Of a stretch of DNA of 64,000 bases, positions 16,637 through 28,678 are shown one piece after another. Location of the stretch: NCBI GenBank assembly GCA_021373115.1, contig JAJFTI010000039.1:1-64000 (forward strand). The letters run 5' to 3'. The stretch comes from Eubacteriales bacterium. Its GTDB lineage: Bacteria > Bacillota > Clostridia > Christensenellales > CAG-138. The notes beneath the pieces are model-generated. The model saw only the letters and a program-made list of their open reading frames with translations. It ran no database searches and was not told where the DNA came from. The position numbers and the translations under genes are program-made. Within the stretch, counting starts at the first letter, position 1, and every line of letters starts with the position of its first letter.

Positions 16637-19093
16637 CTAGTTTTTGTTTCCGTTGTTGCTGACCGGATCGGTTTCACTCGGCACAAGTTCGGAGTAGCCA
16701 AACATCAGCCCGTCCGGTACCGCGCGCTGATAGGAAATATCGTTGCTGTCGCCAATGCGGTTGCCGGAGTGCGAATTGAGCTGCTCCCCCATAAAGATCA
16801 TGCCTGCGGACAGGCCTCCGTCGAGGTTATACGCCAGCTCGCAGTCATACTGCGCAAACAGGTCGGCAAACTCCCAAACCGTCATGCCGACGCTGTAGTC
16901 CTTTTGCCGGCCATCCACCACAATGGCGATATAATGCCCCGGTTCGAGATAACCGATGCCCGCGCGCGGGTTAATCCGGCGGACGCGGTGGTATTTCGCG
17001 TTTTCGTTCACCACGCCGTCCTTGATTAAAGTCGGGCCAAAGGAATATGCGTTCTCCACGCCGTCCTCAAGCAGAGTCTCTCCGCGCGTTTCCCATTTCG
17101 CGAAGATACGCATGGACATATCGGGATAGATCGCGAGGGTATCCTCCGCGTTTGCTTCCGAAAACAGCCGTCCGTCGCGAATCAGAATCCCTTTTTCGTC
17201 TTTTTCGCTGTTAATCAGGTTATCGCCGGTCAGCCAGAGGACCGCTTTTGCGCGGCGCGCCATGATCCAGGGATAGATTGCTCCGTGTCCGGTATGCCCC
17301 TCCGCGCCGAATCCGGGGCGGAACTGGCTGATGTCCTTCATGTGGATATCCGCAACGAAATAGGTAATCGGCTTGCCGTCCGCATTCGTTGTGCTCACGC
17401 GTTCAATATCGACGCCGAGGCTGTCCGAGCGGTAGGCCCAGTGTCCGTGCTCGCTGTCCACAATGACAACCTCCGCAGGATCGCCCTCTTTCCGGTAAAA
17501 GTTCGCCTCAAACGCGGCAACGGGATCAAGCGTCGGCTCCATGCTCGGCGCGGGCGTTTCCGCGGGAGAAGCGCTGTCCTGCGCGTCCGCTTGCTCCGGT
17601 TCTGCAGTGGCGGCGGCCGCTTGCGGTTTCGGCTGCACGTCCGCCGGCTTCGCCTTTGCGCCCGCCAGCATCGCGCTCGCAGCAAGCCCGACTGCCAGCG
17701 GAATCAGGCAAACGCAGACCGCGTCGCCCTTATTTCGGCGCGCTTTCATCGGCCGAAACGCCAGCAGGAAAAGCCCTGCGGAAAGCGCAGCGCCTGCAAT
17801 CAGACAGATCGCCGAAGGGCCGAACGTTACGTTCAGGCGGTCGAGCATGCCCGGCTCCGTCTTTGCCGCCTCGCTTTCGGCAGGCGCGCCCTCAGGCTCG
17901 TCCGTCGCCTCCGGCGGTTTGGTTGTTTCCGGATCTGGCACGGGGGAAGGGGACGCCGGCGCATAAGCCAGCAAGCTCGACGCATCGATATGCTCAAACA
18001 GGTCGTTCTTCGCTTCGTCCTCGCCAACGGCGGAATACGAGAGCGTATAGGCGCCCGCGGAATCAATCGCAAACCCGAACACGCGCTGCGAAGCCTGCAA
18101 ATCGCAGGCGGCCTGCGCCACCTCGGCGGCGGTCCTGCCATCGAAGGCGTTCAGCGGCGCGTTCATGTCGAGAACGGTTGGACTCGCGCCCTCTGTTGCG
18201 CTGAGCGTATAAAACTTCTGCACTTTTTCGCTCTCGCGCACCGCGCGGACGGCGCACTCGTTCGTAAACCGATGCGAACCGGATTCGTCCAGCGGTGAAA
18301 ACGTGACGACGACCTTCGGATTCAATAACGCAATCTCTGTTTTCAGATATTTGATCAGTGTGGTCTTGTTAAACTCCTCCGCAGCCATGTCATAGGATTC
18401 ATAGTTGCTGCAGGTAAAGCCGCCAAAGATCGGATATTCGAAAATTCCCGCCGAAATCAGCCCGTCAAACGTTTCGTCCACACGCGCGCGCTTGCCATAG
18501 TCCGAAAGGAACAGCACGGCGATTTTCATGCCCTTTTCACGCGCATAGACCGGCAGAAGCGCGCCGAACTGTCTCCATTCATCCCCGGGTCCGACGGCGA
18601 TGATCAGTAAATCCGCCGAGGACAGCGAGGGAAGAAACCCCTGCGACGCCGGAACACTTGTTGCGTAAGCCTGCATCTCGCCGATCGCACCTTCGGAGCC
18701 GAGGGTAACGGTCACGCTGGCACAAGCCGGCTCAAGCGAAACAACGCTGCGGAGAAAACCGTCCGCAACCGTTTCTTCCTTGAGCGTGGCTCCGCCCGCA
18801 TCCAGCTGCGATACGGTATAGCTGGATGGAACGGCGTACCAGTCCAGCACCAGGGTACAGCTCGCGGACTCCGGCGTAACGATAACCGCCGCGCCCGCTT
18901 TCAGGGATATCCGGGTCGTAACAAGCCCGTCGCTCAGGCGATAGGCATACGGCGCGGATTCCTCCGGCAGGGAAAACGAGCAGCCGACCGAAGGATCGGC
19001 CGGTTGCGAAGGAATCGATTCTTCCGCGCGCGCAGCCGCGGGAGCGCTCAGCAACGCTAATCCGCAGATGAGCAGCGCTAGTATTTTTTTCAT
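16637..19093 (-). CDS. Degenerate PIG-L deacetylase fused to NAGPA-type phosphodiester glycosidase
   Basis: An 818-residue secreted or membrane protein. A signal peptide (about 1-23) and a beta-rich region are followed by a PIG-L domain (about 155-330). There the metal-binding AHxDDE motif reads AVGPGDE and the distal HDLNGEYGHGAH region reads FSPLDESGSHRF, so metal binding is probably lost. A Pro/Glu linker and two hydrophobic segments (about 420-475) come next. After a second linker the C-terminal NAGPA domain (about 530-790) keeps YLEPGHYIAIVVDGR and LAYNLDGGLS. It lies directly after an intact PIG-L paralogue. The catalytic half is probably the glycosidase; the substrate is unknown. Confidence 0.82.
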   Translation of the reverse strand: MKKILALLICGLALLSAPAAARAEESIPSQPADPSVGCSFSLPEESAPYAYRLSDGLVTTRISLKAGAAVIVTPESASCTLVLDWYAVPSSYTVSQLDAGGATLKEETVADGFLRSVVSLEPACASVTVTLGSEGAIGEMQAYATSVPASQGFLPSLSSADLLIIAVGPGDEWRQFGALLPVYAREKGMKIAVLFLSDYGKRARVDETFDGLISAGIFEYPIFGGFTCSNYESYDMAAEEFNKTTLIKYLKTEIALLNPKVVVTFSPLDESGSHRFTNECAVRAVRESEKVQKFYTLSATEGASPTVLDMNAPLNAFDGRTAAEVAQAACDLQASQRVFGFAIDSAGAYTLSYSAVGEDEAKNDLFEHIDASSLLAYAPASPSPVPDPETTKPPEATDEPEGAPAESEAAKTEPGMLDRLNVTFGPSAICLIAGAALSAGLFLLAFRPMKARRNKGDAVCVCLIPLAVGLAASAMLAGAKAKPADVQPKPQAAAATAEPEQADAQDSASPAETPAPSMEPTLDPVAAFEANFYRKEGDPAEVVIVDSEHGHWAYRSDSLGVDIERVSTTNADGKPITYFVADIHMKDISQFRPGFGAEGHTGHGAIYPWIMARRAKAVLWLTGDNLINSEKDEKGILIRDGRLFSEANAEDTLAIYPDMSMRIFAKWETRGETLLEDGVENAYSFGPTLIKDGVVNENAKYHRVRRINPRAGIGYLEPGHYIAIVVDGRQKDYSVGMTVWEFADLFAQYDCELAYNLDGGLSAGMIFMGEQLNSHSGNRIGDSNDISYQRAVPDGLMFGYSELVPSETDPVSNNGNKN

Positions 19094-19102
19094 GATGGAT
19101 CG

Positions 19103-20533
19103 TTAACTCCGGTGTTTTGTTTTCTTTTTGCCCGCATGGACTGCAAGCACCGTAACGCCCGCAATCAAAGCCAGCAGAAGCGCCGCTCCAATCGGCAGCG
19201 CAGGATTTCTTAGAATATTCGCTCCACTCGTTTCTGCTTCCAGAACCGGAGTGGCGGTAACGGTGGAAGTCGGTTCCGGCGCCGGGGTCGGTTGCGCCGT
19301 TGGCTCCGGCGTTGGCGCAACATAGTTGGAAAGACGCGCGGGATCGATATGCTCAAAAAAGTCGTTCTTTGCCTCGTCCGCGCCGACCGCCGAATAGGCC
19401 AGTCCGAACTCCGACGAGCTGTAGTCCCCTTCGTCGTAGACGGTCTGGTGATACTCCTGCTGGGAAACATGCATATCGTAGGCTTCGTTCGCCAGCTCCA
19501 GCGCGGTTTTTCCGCCGAAAGAGGAGAGCGGAGCGCGCCAGTCCATCGTGACCTTTCCTTCCGCGTAAAGATGCAGATAGAGCTTCTGTGCCTGCCAGAC
19601 ACCGTAGCGTGCCGCCGAGTCCGGGAATTGTGCTGCATCCGCCGCCAGCGGAATGGCTTTTTGCAGGCAGTACGCGGTCGCCATATGCGCGCCGTGGCCG
19701 TATTCGCCGTTTAAATCGTGCGAAACGATCACCTCCGGCCGGAACCGCCGGATCAAATCGACCAAAACGCCTGTCGTCTCATCCTCACCCCAACGCTTGA
19801 GCGCGTCCGCAAGCGACTCCGTATACGCATCCCGAAACGGCAGGAACACCGGCGCATTGCGAACGCCGAGATGCCAAAGACCGGAAAGCGCCTCGTCCAC
19901 GCGGATGCGCTCGCCGTTTGCCATGTAGGCTACCTGCACCGCAAGCCCGCGTTCGCCCGCATAGGTTGGAATCGTTCCGCCAAAGTAGAGCAGTTCATCG
20001 TCACAATGTGCGGAAACGACCAGCAAATCGGCTTTCACCAGCGGCGGCTTCCAGTCGAACGCGCCGTCCGGCAGGTCTCCCGCCGTGTAAAGCGTCAGTT
20101 CGGAAAGCAGCAGCGTTTCATCCTCGCTCAACAGGCGGATCGCCCGTGCCTCCGGAAGCAGGGGAAGAAAGGCATTATAGAGCGGATCGGCCAGCATTTC
20201 GCGGCTCAACTCAGCTCCCTGTGCGTTTGTCTGCACCAGTATAGCAGAAATCGGCAGCGCATACCACTTTAGATATACGCCCGCCACCGATTCCGCGTCC
20301 GTCCAGGTGCAGGAATATCCTTCGTTCGGCGCGAGCCTCGCATAGGTTTCCACATTGCCGTCTTTCGTGCGCTTAACCGCGCGCGCATCCTCCGGCGCGA
20401 GAACGGAAACCGACGCGGTAACATCCTCCGCCGTTTTCGCGTTTTCGGCATGCGAAATCGCCGGCGCGGTCAGCAGGAACGCGACCGCGCCGACGAATAG
20501 AATTGCCCGCATTGTTTTCATGGCAAGGGTCAA
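19103..20533 (-). CDS. Exported PIG-L family deacetylase
   Basis: A 476-residue zinc-dependent N-deacetylase of the LmbE/PIG-L family. It has a signal peptide (MRAILFVGAVAFLLTAP), a beta-rich N-terminal region, the catalytic motif VVSAHCDDELLYFGG and the distal metal site HDLNGEYGHGAH. A Pro/Thr linker and a C-terminal membrane anchor followed by KKKTKHRS place it at the outer face of the membrane. The TTG start lies 11 nt after AGGAGG; an ATG four codons later is too far. It sits between an Atg22-like transporter and the fused PIG-L/NAGPA paralogue. A surface amino-sugar is the likely substrate type. Confidence 0.85.
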   Translation of the reverse strand: MTLAMKTMRAILFVGAVAFLLTAPAISHAENAKTAEDVTASVSVLAPEDARAVKRTKDGNVETYARLAPNEGYSCTWTDAESVAGVYLKWYALPISAILVQTNAQGAELSREMLADPLYNAFLPLLPEARAIRLLSEDETLLLSELTLYTAGDLPDGAFDWKPPLVKADLLVVSAHCDDELLYFGGTIPTYAGERGLAVQVAYMANGERIRVDEALSGLWHLGVRNAPVFLPFRDAYTESLADALKRWGEDETTGVLVDLIRRFRPEVIVSHDLNGEYGHGAHMATAYCLQKAIPLAADAAQFPDSAARYGVWQAQKLYLHLYAEGKVTMDWRAPLSSFGGKTALELANEAYDMHVSQQEYHQTVYDEGDYSSSEFGLAYSAVGADEAKNDFFEHIDPARLSNYVAPTPEPTAQPTPAPEPTSTVTATPVLEAETSGANILRNPALPIGAALLLALIAGVTVLAVHAGKKKTKHRS

Positions 20534-20554
20534 ATGGCGAGTTTCCTCCTAGCG

Positions 20555-22192
20555 TTATTTTGCCGCAGCGTCCATGATCGCGTTGGCCTCGCGCATCTCA
20601 ACCTCGGTCTTGGCGAGATGCTTGCGGCCAAAGAGCAGCAGCAGTCCACCGCTGCCAAAGAGAAGCAGCAGGCTGAGGATGCCGATCGACGCGCGGTCGG
20701 TCAGCATATAGAACATGGCGTAGAGCAGGGGGCCGATCACGGTCGCGAACTTGCCGAAGACATCGTAAAAGCCAAAGTATTCCGCGCTGCGCGTCCGCGG
20801 CACGAGTTTGCCGTAGTACGAGCGGGAGAGCGCTTGGATGCCGCCCTGCACGGTGCCAACGAGCACCGCAAGCACCCAGAAGAGCGCGGTAGCCGTCGTT
20901 TTTGCGCCGATATAATTCTGCTGCTTTTGCGTATCCTTGGCATAGACCGCAAGCTCCTTGCCAGCGGTCTCGATGGCCGCGACCGCTGCGGAACGGCTTT
21001 CCTCGCCTGAGAACTGGTAGCTCACGCCCGTTGGATCGTCGGCTTTGCGCACGGAGTCTGCAACCACCTCGGCGAATGCAGCGGAGCGATCCTCCGCTGA
21101 AAGCGCGGCGCGTGTATCTTCCACAAAGTCTCTCTGGAGCGATTCCCAGGCCTTTTGATCCTCTTTGGTCTCGAACGCGACGCCCTGCGCGGAAATGCTC
21201 GCACGCGTCGTCGAAACCAGATCGAGCTGATAAGGTTCGACCAGCCGCCCCATGAAGAACCCGACGCCGCAGATGACGAAATACATCGCGATGGCCGCAA
21301 TGATCATTTTTATGGCGCCGAACTTGCCGGAAAGTTTGCTGAAGAGAATGGCGCAGGGTGCGGCGACGAGCTGCGTCACCAGCAACGCAAAGATCATGCC
21401 CGTCGTTCCAAGGCCGAGCGTTGCGCCATAGTTGGTTGCCAGAGAGATGACCGCGCCGACACCGTCGATATAGAGAAAATATGCAATCAGGTAAATAAAC
21501 AACCCCCTGTTGCTCACGCAGCGCTTCATCGTATCGACTAGGTTGCGAAACGCGTGCTTGGCGAGCTCGCTTGGCGGGGTTTCGACATAATGCGTTTGTT
21601 TGACATTTTTGAGAATCGGGATCGAGAACACGAGCCACCATACGGTGACGATCAGGATTGCGAACTTCATCGCGATTGGATCGTAGTTCCTCAGCAGCAT
21701 AACGGCGATGGAGATGATAAACGGGATCGTGCTTCCGCCGATATAGCCCATCGCATACCCCCAGCTGGACACGCGATCCATGCGCTCTTCTGTGGTAACG
21801 TCCGTAAGAAACGAATCGTAAAACACGCAGGAACCGCTAAAGCCGATGTGCGAAATCACGTAGCCGATGAGCATCCATTTCCAGTCGCCCACAAACGCGA
21901 GCACGGCGGTGGACAACGTTCCGATCAGGATGAACGCAAACAGCAGCTTTTTCTTGTTGCCCTTAAAGTCTGCCACCGCGCCCAGCGTCGGCGCGAGAAA
22001 CGCGCCGATGAGCGAAGCGATCGATACGCCGATGCCCCACCACTTGTTGCCGAGGTCTCCAGCCACGCTGGCATAGTAGATCGGGAAAATGACCGCCATG
22101 ATATTCGTGGCGTAAACGGAGTTCGCCCAGTCGTAGAAGATCCAGCTCCTCTCCATCTTGGTGAAGCGCTTGCTTTCGTCGCGCTGACGCAT
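20555..22192 (-). CDS. MFS transporter, UMF1/Atg22-like
   Basis: A 545-residue major-facilitator protein with the SWIFYDWANSVYATNIMAVIFP signature region of UMF1-type transporters, shown in part as FYDWANSVYATNI, and NYGATLGLG and FGFYDVFGKFATVIGP in the second half. Between the last helix of the middle group and the following helix there is a soluble insertion of about 100 residues rich in Glu, Asp and Ala (after GRLVEPYQLDLV). The ATG at 22192 is preceded by GAGAGGG. It heads the operon with both PIG-L genes, so it may move a solute tied to those surface enzymes, but nothing shows the substrate. Confidence 0.82.
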   Translation of the reverse strand: MRQRDESKRFTKMERSWIFYDWANSVYATNIMAVIFPIYYASVAGDLGNKWWGIGVSIASLIGAFLAPTLGAVADFKGNKKKLLFAFILIGTLSTAVLAFVGDWKWMLIGYVISHIGFSGSCVFYDSFLTDVTTEERMDRVSSWGYAMGYIGGSTIPFIISIAVMLLRNYDPIAMKFAILIVTVWWLVFSIPILKNVKQTHYVETPPSELAKHAFRNLVDTMKRCVSNRGLFIYLIAYFLYIDGVGAVISLATNYGATLGLGTTGMIFALLVTQLVAAPCAILFSKLSGKFGAIKMIIAAIAMYFVICGVGFFMGRLVEPYQLDLVSTTRASISAQGVAFETKEDQKAWESLQRDFVEDTRAALSAEDRSAAFAEVVADSVRKADDPTGVSYQFSGEESRSAAVAAIETAGKELAVYAKDTQKQQNYIGAKTTATALFWVLAVLVGTVQGGIQALSRSYYGKLVPRTRSAEYFGFYDVFGKFATVIGPLLYAMFYMLTDRASIGILSLLLLFGSGGLLLLFGRKHLAKTEVEMREANAIMDAAAK

Positions 22193-22252
22193 GAATGGAT
22201 CACCCTCTCCCAAACTCAGATTTGATCAATAAAGAGAACAAGAGCTGATTGC

Positions 22253-22281
22253 AGTATAACATTCTTCGAATCGGTGAACAA
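22253..22281 (-). promoter_or_regulatory. SigA-type promoter of the transporter/PIG-L operon
   Basis: TTGTTC (22276-22281), 17-nt spacer, TATACT (22253-22258), about 55 nt before the transporter ATG. Confidence 0.65.
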
Positions 22282-22407
22282 GGAAGTTTACGTTCCGCCT
22301 ACCGGCGGGTGTGGTTTCTGCGCAAATTTTACGAATACGGAACACGTCTCTGATTCCGATAGAACAAAAGAGCAGCGTTCTATTGCCGGATTCTCAAGAG
22401 AAAACCA

Positions 22408-22437
22408 AGGGGTTCCGTGCGTCTGCGCGGAACCCCG
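22408..22437 (-). terminator. Terminator of the gyrase operon
   Basis: GGGGTTCCG pairs with CGGAACCCC (with further pairing into the loop); on the minus strand a TTGGTTTT tract follows. It lies 9 nt after the gyrA stop. Confidence 0.85.
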
Positions 22438-22445
22438 TTCTCTCG

Positions 22446-24977
22446 TTACTCCTCGGTCGGTGCCGCGGTTGCTTCCGCGCCTTCCATCGCAATTTCGGTT
22501 TCAGGCGCTTCCGCTTCTTCCGCGTGCGGAACGATCTCGACCGACACCACGCGGGTGCCTTCGTCCACACGCATAAGGCGCACGCCCTGCGTATTTCTGG
22601 AAATCACGTTGACCTGATCGAGCGGCAGGCGGATGATCGTTCCGTCGTCGCGAATCAGCATGACGTCCTCTCCCTCCGCGGTCATCTTGAGGCAGGCCAG
22701 ATCGCCCGTCTTTTCGGTGAGCTGCGTCGCGAGCACGCCCTTGCCGCCGCGGTGATGCAGCGGGTACTGATCCTCCGGTGTGCGCTTGCCCATGCCGAGT
22801 TCGGTGACGGTCAGCACGTTTCCGCCCTTGACCACCTTGACCATGTCGACCACCGCGTCGTCTTCCGAAAGATTGATGCTGCGAACGCCCATCGCATTCC
22901 TGCCCATGGGTCGGACGTCCTCCTCCGCAAAGCGGACGCACTTGCCCTTTTTGCTCGCAATGATGAACTCGTCGTCGCCCATGCTGTATTCCACGGCGAT
23001 CAGCGCGTCCCCCTCGCGCAGGCTCTGGACGATCAGACCTCCCTTGCGGATGTTCTGCAGTTCGCTCACCGGCGTTTTTTTGATGATGCCGTCCCGCGTT
23101 GCCATCACAAGGTAGCCTTCCGTGCCTTCGCCGGCAACGGGGAACATCGCGGTTACCTTTTCACCCTCGCCAAGCTGGAGCAGGTTCACGATTGGCATGC
23201 CCTTCGCGTTTCTGCCCGCTTCCGGAATGGCGTAGCACTTCTTGCGGAACGCGCGACCAAAGTTCGTAAAGAACAGGATATGCGTATGCGTGCTCGTAAC
23301 GAACAGCCGCTCGACGAAATCCTCCTCGTGCGTCCCCTGACCGATAACGCCGCGTCCGCCGCGGTTCTGCGCGCGGTAGGTGTCCGGCGTGAGGCGCTTG
23401 ATATAGCCAAAGTGGGTCATGGTGACGGCCATATCCTCTTCCTGAATCACATCGTCGAGGTCGATGTCGTCGATCATCTGCGTAATCTCGGTGCGGCGTT
23501 TGTCGTTATGCCGCTCCTTGACCGCCAGCGCCTCTTCCTTAATGATGGCGAGGAGTTTGCCCTGGTCGTCCAGAATGCCCTGCAGATAAGTCACGCGCTC
23601 GCGCAGCATGCGATCCTCCTCCAGAATTTTATCCCGTTCGAGGCCGGTCAGCCGCTGGAGCCGCATGTCGAGAATCGCCTGCGCCTGCCGCTCGGAAAGA
23701 CCGAAGCGATCGATGAGCTTTTGCCGCGCTTCGTTTGGATTTGCGCTCTTTTTAATCAGATCGACAATCTCGTCGATGTTATCCAGCGCAATGATCAAGC
23801 CTTCCAGAATATGGAGGCGTTCCTTCGCGCGGTTGAGATCGTACGTCGTGCGCCGGGTAACGACGTTTTTCTGGTGCTCCAGATAGTAGTAAAGCACGTC
23901 GCGCAGAGGCAGCACCTTCGGTTCGCCGTCCACCAGCATCAGCATGATGACCCCGAACGTCGCTTGCAGGTCCGTGTGTTTATACAGTTGGTTCAGTATG
24001 ACGTTCGCGTTAACGTCCTTCTTCAGCTCAATCACGACCCGCATGCCCGTACGGTCGGTCTCGTCCCGCAGGTCGCTGATTCCTTCCACGCGTTTTTCGT
24101 GCACGAGCTCGGCAATGCGCTCCACGAGCCGCGCTTTGTTCACCTGATAGGGAATCTCGGTAATGATGATGCGGCTCTTGCCCGCGCCGTAAGCCTCAAT
24201 CTCCGCCCGCGCGCGAACGACAATGCGGCCTCTGCCGGTACGGTACGCGCTCGCGATGCCGCTCAGCCCCATGATAATGCCGCCGGTCGGAAAGTCCGGG
24301 CCGGGCAGGTATTGCATGAGCGCGTCGCTGTCGATCTCCGGATCGTCGATCAGCGCGCAGAGCGCGTCGATCGTTTCACCGAGGTTATGCGGGGGGATGT
24401 TCGTCGCCATACCGACGGCGATGCCGCCGGAACCGTTGACGAGAATATTGGGGTAGCGGCTCGGCAGTACGGATGGCTGCATAAGCGTTTCGTCAAAGTT
24501 CGGCATGAAATCGACGGTATCCTTCTCGATATCCGCCATCATCTCGCTCGCCATCTTCGAAAGCCGCGCTTCCGTATAGCGCATGGCCGCCGCACCGTCG
24601 CCATCTACGCTGCCAAAGTTGCCGTGGCCTTCCACGAGCATATAGCGCGTCGAGAAATCCTGCGCCAGACGCACCATCGCGTCATAAACGGAGGAATCGC
24701 CATGCGGATGGTATTTACCGAGGCAGTCGCCAACGATGCGCGCGCTCTTGCGAAACGGTTTATCCGGCTGCAAACCCAGCTCGTCCATGGAATACAGGAT
24801 GCGGCGATGAACGGGCTTTAACCCGTCCCTCACGTCCGGCAAAGCACGGTTGATGATCACCGCCATCGCGTAGGAAATGAAGCTCTTCTTCATCTCATTT
24901 TCGAGCTTAATCGGCACAATGCGGTTCACCGTCTGCGTCGGCACCGGGGGCTGCGTCATATTGTCTTTTTCTTCCAT
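22446..24977 (-). CDS. gyrA: DNA gyrase subunit A
   Basis: An 843-residue DNA-cleaving subunit of the supercoiling topoisomerase. The catalytic tyrosine is in [13 protein letters not shown], and the quinolone region reads [17 protein letters not shown] with the usual serine and aspartate side chains present. The C-terminal pinwheel contains a GyrA-box-like [11 protein letters not shown], which favours gyrase over topoisomerase IV. A short Glu/Ala tail ends the protein. It follows gyrB with a 30-nt gap. The first ATG has a weak ribosome site; another ATG follows six codons on. Confidence 0.97.
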   Translation of the reverse strand: MEEKDNMTQPPVPTQTVNRIVPIKLENEMKKSFISYAMAVIINRALPDVRDGLKPVHRRILYSMDELGLQPDKPFRKSARIVGDCLGKYHPHGDSSVYDAMVRLAQDFSTRYMLVEGHGNFGSVDGDGAAAMRYTEARLSKMASEMMADIEKDTVDFMPNFDETLMQPSVLPSRYPNILVNGSGGIAVGMATNIPPHNLGETIDALCALIDDPEIDSDALMQYLPGPDFPTGGIIMGLSGIASAYRTGRGRIVVRARAEIEAYGAGKSRIIITEIPYQVNKARLVERIAELVHEKRVEGISDLRDETDRTGMRVVIELKKDVNANVILNQLYKHTDLQATFGVIMLMLVDGEPKVLPLRDVLYYYLEHQKNVVTRRTTYDLNRAKERLHILEGLIIALDNIDEIVDLIKKSANPNEARQKLIDRFGLSERQAQAILDMRLQRLTGLERDKILEEDRMLRERVTYLQGILDDQGKLLAIIKEEALAVKERHNDKRRTEITQMIDDIDLDDVIQEEDMAVTMTHFGYIKRLTPDTYRAQNRGGRGVIGQGTHEEDFVERLFVTSTHTHILFFTNFGRAFRKKCYAIPEAGRNAKGMPIVNLLQLGEGEKVTAMFPVAGEGTEGYLVMATRDGIIKKTPVSELQNIRKGGLIVQSLREGDALIAVEYSMGDDEFIIASKKGKCVRFAEEDVRPMGRNAMGVRSINLSEDDAVVDMVKVVKGGNVLTVTELGMGKRTPEDQYPLHHRGGKGVLATQLTEKTGDLACLKMTAEGEDVMLIRDDGTIIRLPLDQVNVISRNTQGVRLMRVDEGTRVVSVEIVPHAEEAEAPETEIAMEGAEATAAPTEE

Positions 24978-25007
24978 ACTCTTACTCTCTATCTATCCTT
25001 GCTCTCG

Positions 25008-26951
<1,944 letters not shown>

Positions 26952-26993
26952 CTATCCTCTCTGTAAGTCAACCGCGCACTGCGCGGCGTCTCT

Positions 26994-27296
26994 CTAGTCC
27001 TGTTCCGCTTCGGAAATCGTCAATACCGCAATTTCGTTCAGATACGCGCGGCTGATTTCGCTTCTCCAGCGTTTTTCCAGCGTGCTAGAGGCAATATGCG
27101 AAGCAAACACCTTTTCTTTCCCGCGTTCGCGCAGCACGATATAGGACTTTGCTTTTCCAACGCAGGGGGTAAGCCTGTGTTCTTTCCGCGCGCGTTCAAG
27201 ATAGGTCTTGGTTGGCTGCGCCATGCCCTTTTCGTTGATCACGAACAAAATTTTATCCAGCGGGATGCTCACGTCCGCGCCGATGTGCAGCAGCAT
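26994..27296 (-). CDS. remB: RemB-like extracellular matrix regulator (YaaB family)
   Basis: A 100-residue protein located between recF and gyrB, where Bacillus has yaaB/remB. It shares MLLHIGADVSI (family start LHxGxDxx), the central TPCVGKAKSYIVL strand and SSTLEKR near the end. It is longer and more diverged than the roughly 80-residue Bacillus form. In Bacillus RemB acts with RemA on biofilm matrix genes; whether that holds here is unknown. GAGGAGG lies just before the ATG, 14 nt after the recF stop. Confidence 0.8.
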   Translation of the reverse strand: MLLHIGADVSIPLDKILFVINEKGMAQPTKTYLERARKEHRLTPCVGKAKSYIVLRERGKEKVFASHIASSTLEKRWRSEISRAYLNEIAVLTISEAEQD

Positions 27297-27310
27297 CTGC
27301 CAGCCCTCCT

Positions 27311-28408
27311 CTAAACCTCGATCACGCGGCGATCCGCCACCTGATATACCTGCATCTGCTCCACGCCGGCCGCGGCAACCTCTTCCAGGTGCGTGCAGGT
27401 TAAAAACGTCTGGCAGTCCTGCGCGGCGATCAGCAGCATTTTCTGCCGGTTTCGATCCAGCTCGGAGAATACGTCGTCCAGCAGCAGCACGGGCGAATCG
27501 TCCTTCTCCGCGCGGAGAATTTCCAGCTGCGCGAGCTTCAGGCTCAGCACCGTTGTCCGCTGCTGTCCCTGCGAACCGTACACGCGGACGTCCGTCCGGT
27601 TGATCAGAAGCTTCAGATCGTCCCGGTGCGGGCCGACCGACGTGCTGCCGCGGTAGATATCCCGTTCTGCGGAATCCGCCAGCGCGAGGCGCAGGGTTTT
27701 TGTCAGCTCGTTTGCAGCCTCCGGCTGCACGTTTGGCTCGTACTCCGCAACGAGCGATTCCGCCCCGTCGGACAGCGTTTCGTGCTGTTCCGCGGCAATC
27801 ATGCCCAGCCGCTCGGATAGTTCCGCGCGCGCCAGAATGATTGCAGAACCAAGCACGGAAAGCTGTTCGTCCCAGCAGGCGAGCGCATCGTAATCCAGCC
27901 CCTCGGCATCCTTGAGCAGCGCATTTCGCTGTTTGAGCGCATTGTTGTATTGCTGGAGCGTATAGTAGTAGGAAGGCCGCAGCTGCGAAATCGCCATATC
28001 GAGAAAACGCCGCCGCTCGCCCGGCCCATCCTTGACGAGCGCGAGATCCTCCGGCGCAAACATTACGACATTCAGGCACCCGAGCAGCTCGCCCGAGCGC
28101 GTGATCGGCGCGCCGTCGATCATCGTTTTTTTCCGGTCGCCCGGAAAGAGCTTGCATTCGATCCGGCGCGGGCCGCCGCGCGTATCCACATCCACCGCAA
28201 CACTGGCAAACGCCTCTCCCGCGCGCACCATTTCGCCGTCCCGCACGGTGCGGTGACTCCGACCCAGCGAACATAGAAAAAGCGATTCCAGCACGTTTGT
28301 TTTGCCGGCGGCATTCTCGCCCGTCAACACGCATAGCCCTGCATCCGGGCGCAGGGAAAGCGACGGGTAGTTCCTGAAATTAACGAGCCGCAGGCCGGTG
28401 ACGCGCAT
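27311..28408 (-). CDS. recF: DNA replication and repair protein RecF
   Basis: A 365-residue SMC-like ATPase that assists RecA loading at gaps. It has Walker A LTGENAAGKTNVLES, the signature GVGR-like segment GSQGQQRTTVLSLKLAQLE and Walker B PVLLLDDVFSELD. The ATG was chosen over a TTG five codons upstream because the conserved MRVTGLRLVNFRNY begins there; GGGGAAG upstream is an imperfect ribosome site for either. No dnaA or dnaN precedes it, unlike the usual dnaA-dnaN-recF order. Confidence 0.96.
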   Translation of the reverse strand: MRVTGLRLVNFRNYPSLSLRPDAGLCVLTGENAAGKTNVLESLFLCSLGRSHRTVRDGEMVRAGEAFASVAVDVDTRGGPRRIECKLFPGDRKKTMIDGAPITRSGELLGCLNVVMFAPEDLALVKDGPGERRRFLDMAISQLRPSYYYTLQQYNNALKQRNALLKDAEGLDYDALACWDEQLSVLGSAIILARAELSERLGMIAAEQHETLSDGAESLVAEYEPNVQPEAANELTKTLRLALADSAERDIYRGSTSVGPHRDDLKLLINRTDVRVYGSQGQQRTTVLSLKLAQLEILRAEKDDSPVLLLDDVFSELDRNRQKMLLIAAQDCQTFLTCTHLEEVAAAGVEQMQVYQVADRRVIEV

Positions 28409-28447
28409 GAAAACGCTGCTCAAACTTCCCCAAATTTATTCCTGTAT

Positions 28448-28476
28448 AGTATACCATGAAAAATACTCTCTGTATA
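28448..28476 (-). promoter_or_regulatory. SigA-type promoter of recF-remB-gyrB-gyrA
   Basis: TATACA (28471-28476), 17-nt spacer ending TGG, TATACT (28448-28453). A second TATAAT lies at 28480-28485 with TTGCCT 19 nt upstream, so two overlapping promoters are possible. No gene is seen in 28424-28600. Confidence 0.65.
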
Positions 28477-28600
28477 TATATTATAGAAAAGAGTTTCTTT
28501 TTTCAGGCAAAACATGCCTCTTTTATTCTGTTTTTTCGTTGTTTATAAACCGTTTTCGCCCTCTCGCCGCGGTGCTGCGTCCGGCCTTGCGTTCCGCGCA

Positions 28601-28640
28601 AAAAAAACCGAACCAGCGGCGCAACCGCCCGTTCGGCTTT
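28601..28640 (-). terminator. Terminator after the DUF4956 gene
   Basis: On the minus strand CCGAAC pairs with GTTCGG around a smaller GC-rich stem, followed by a run of seven or more T. It closes the CotH-VTC-DUF4956 operon. Confidence 0.7.
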
Positions 28641-28678
28641 AATCAAATTCTAAGCTCGGAATCCTTTGTGAAGAAGAA

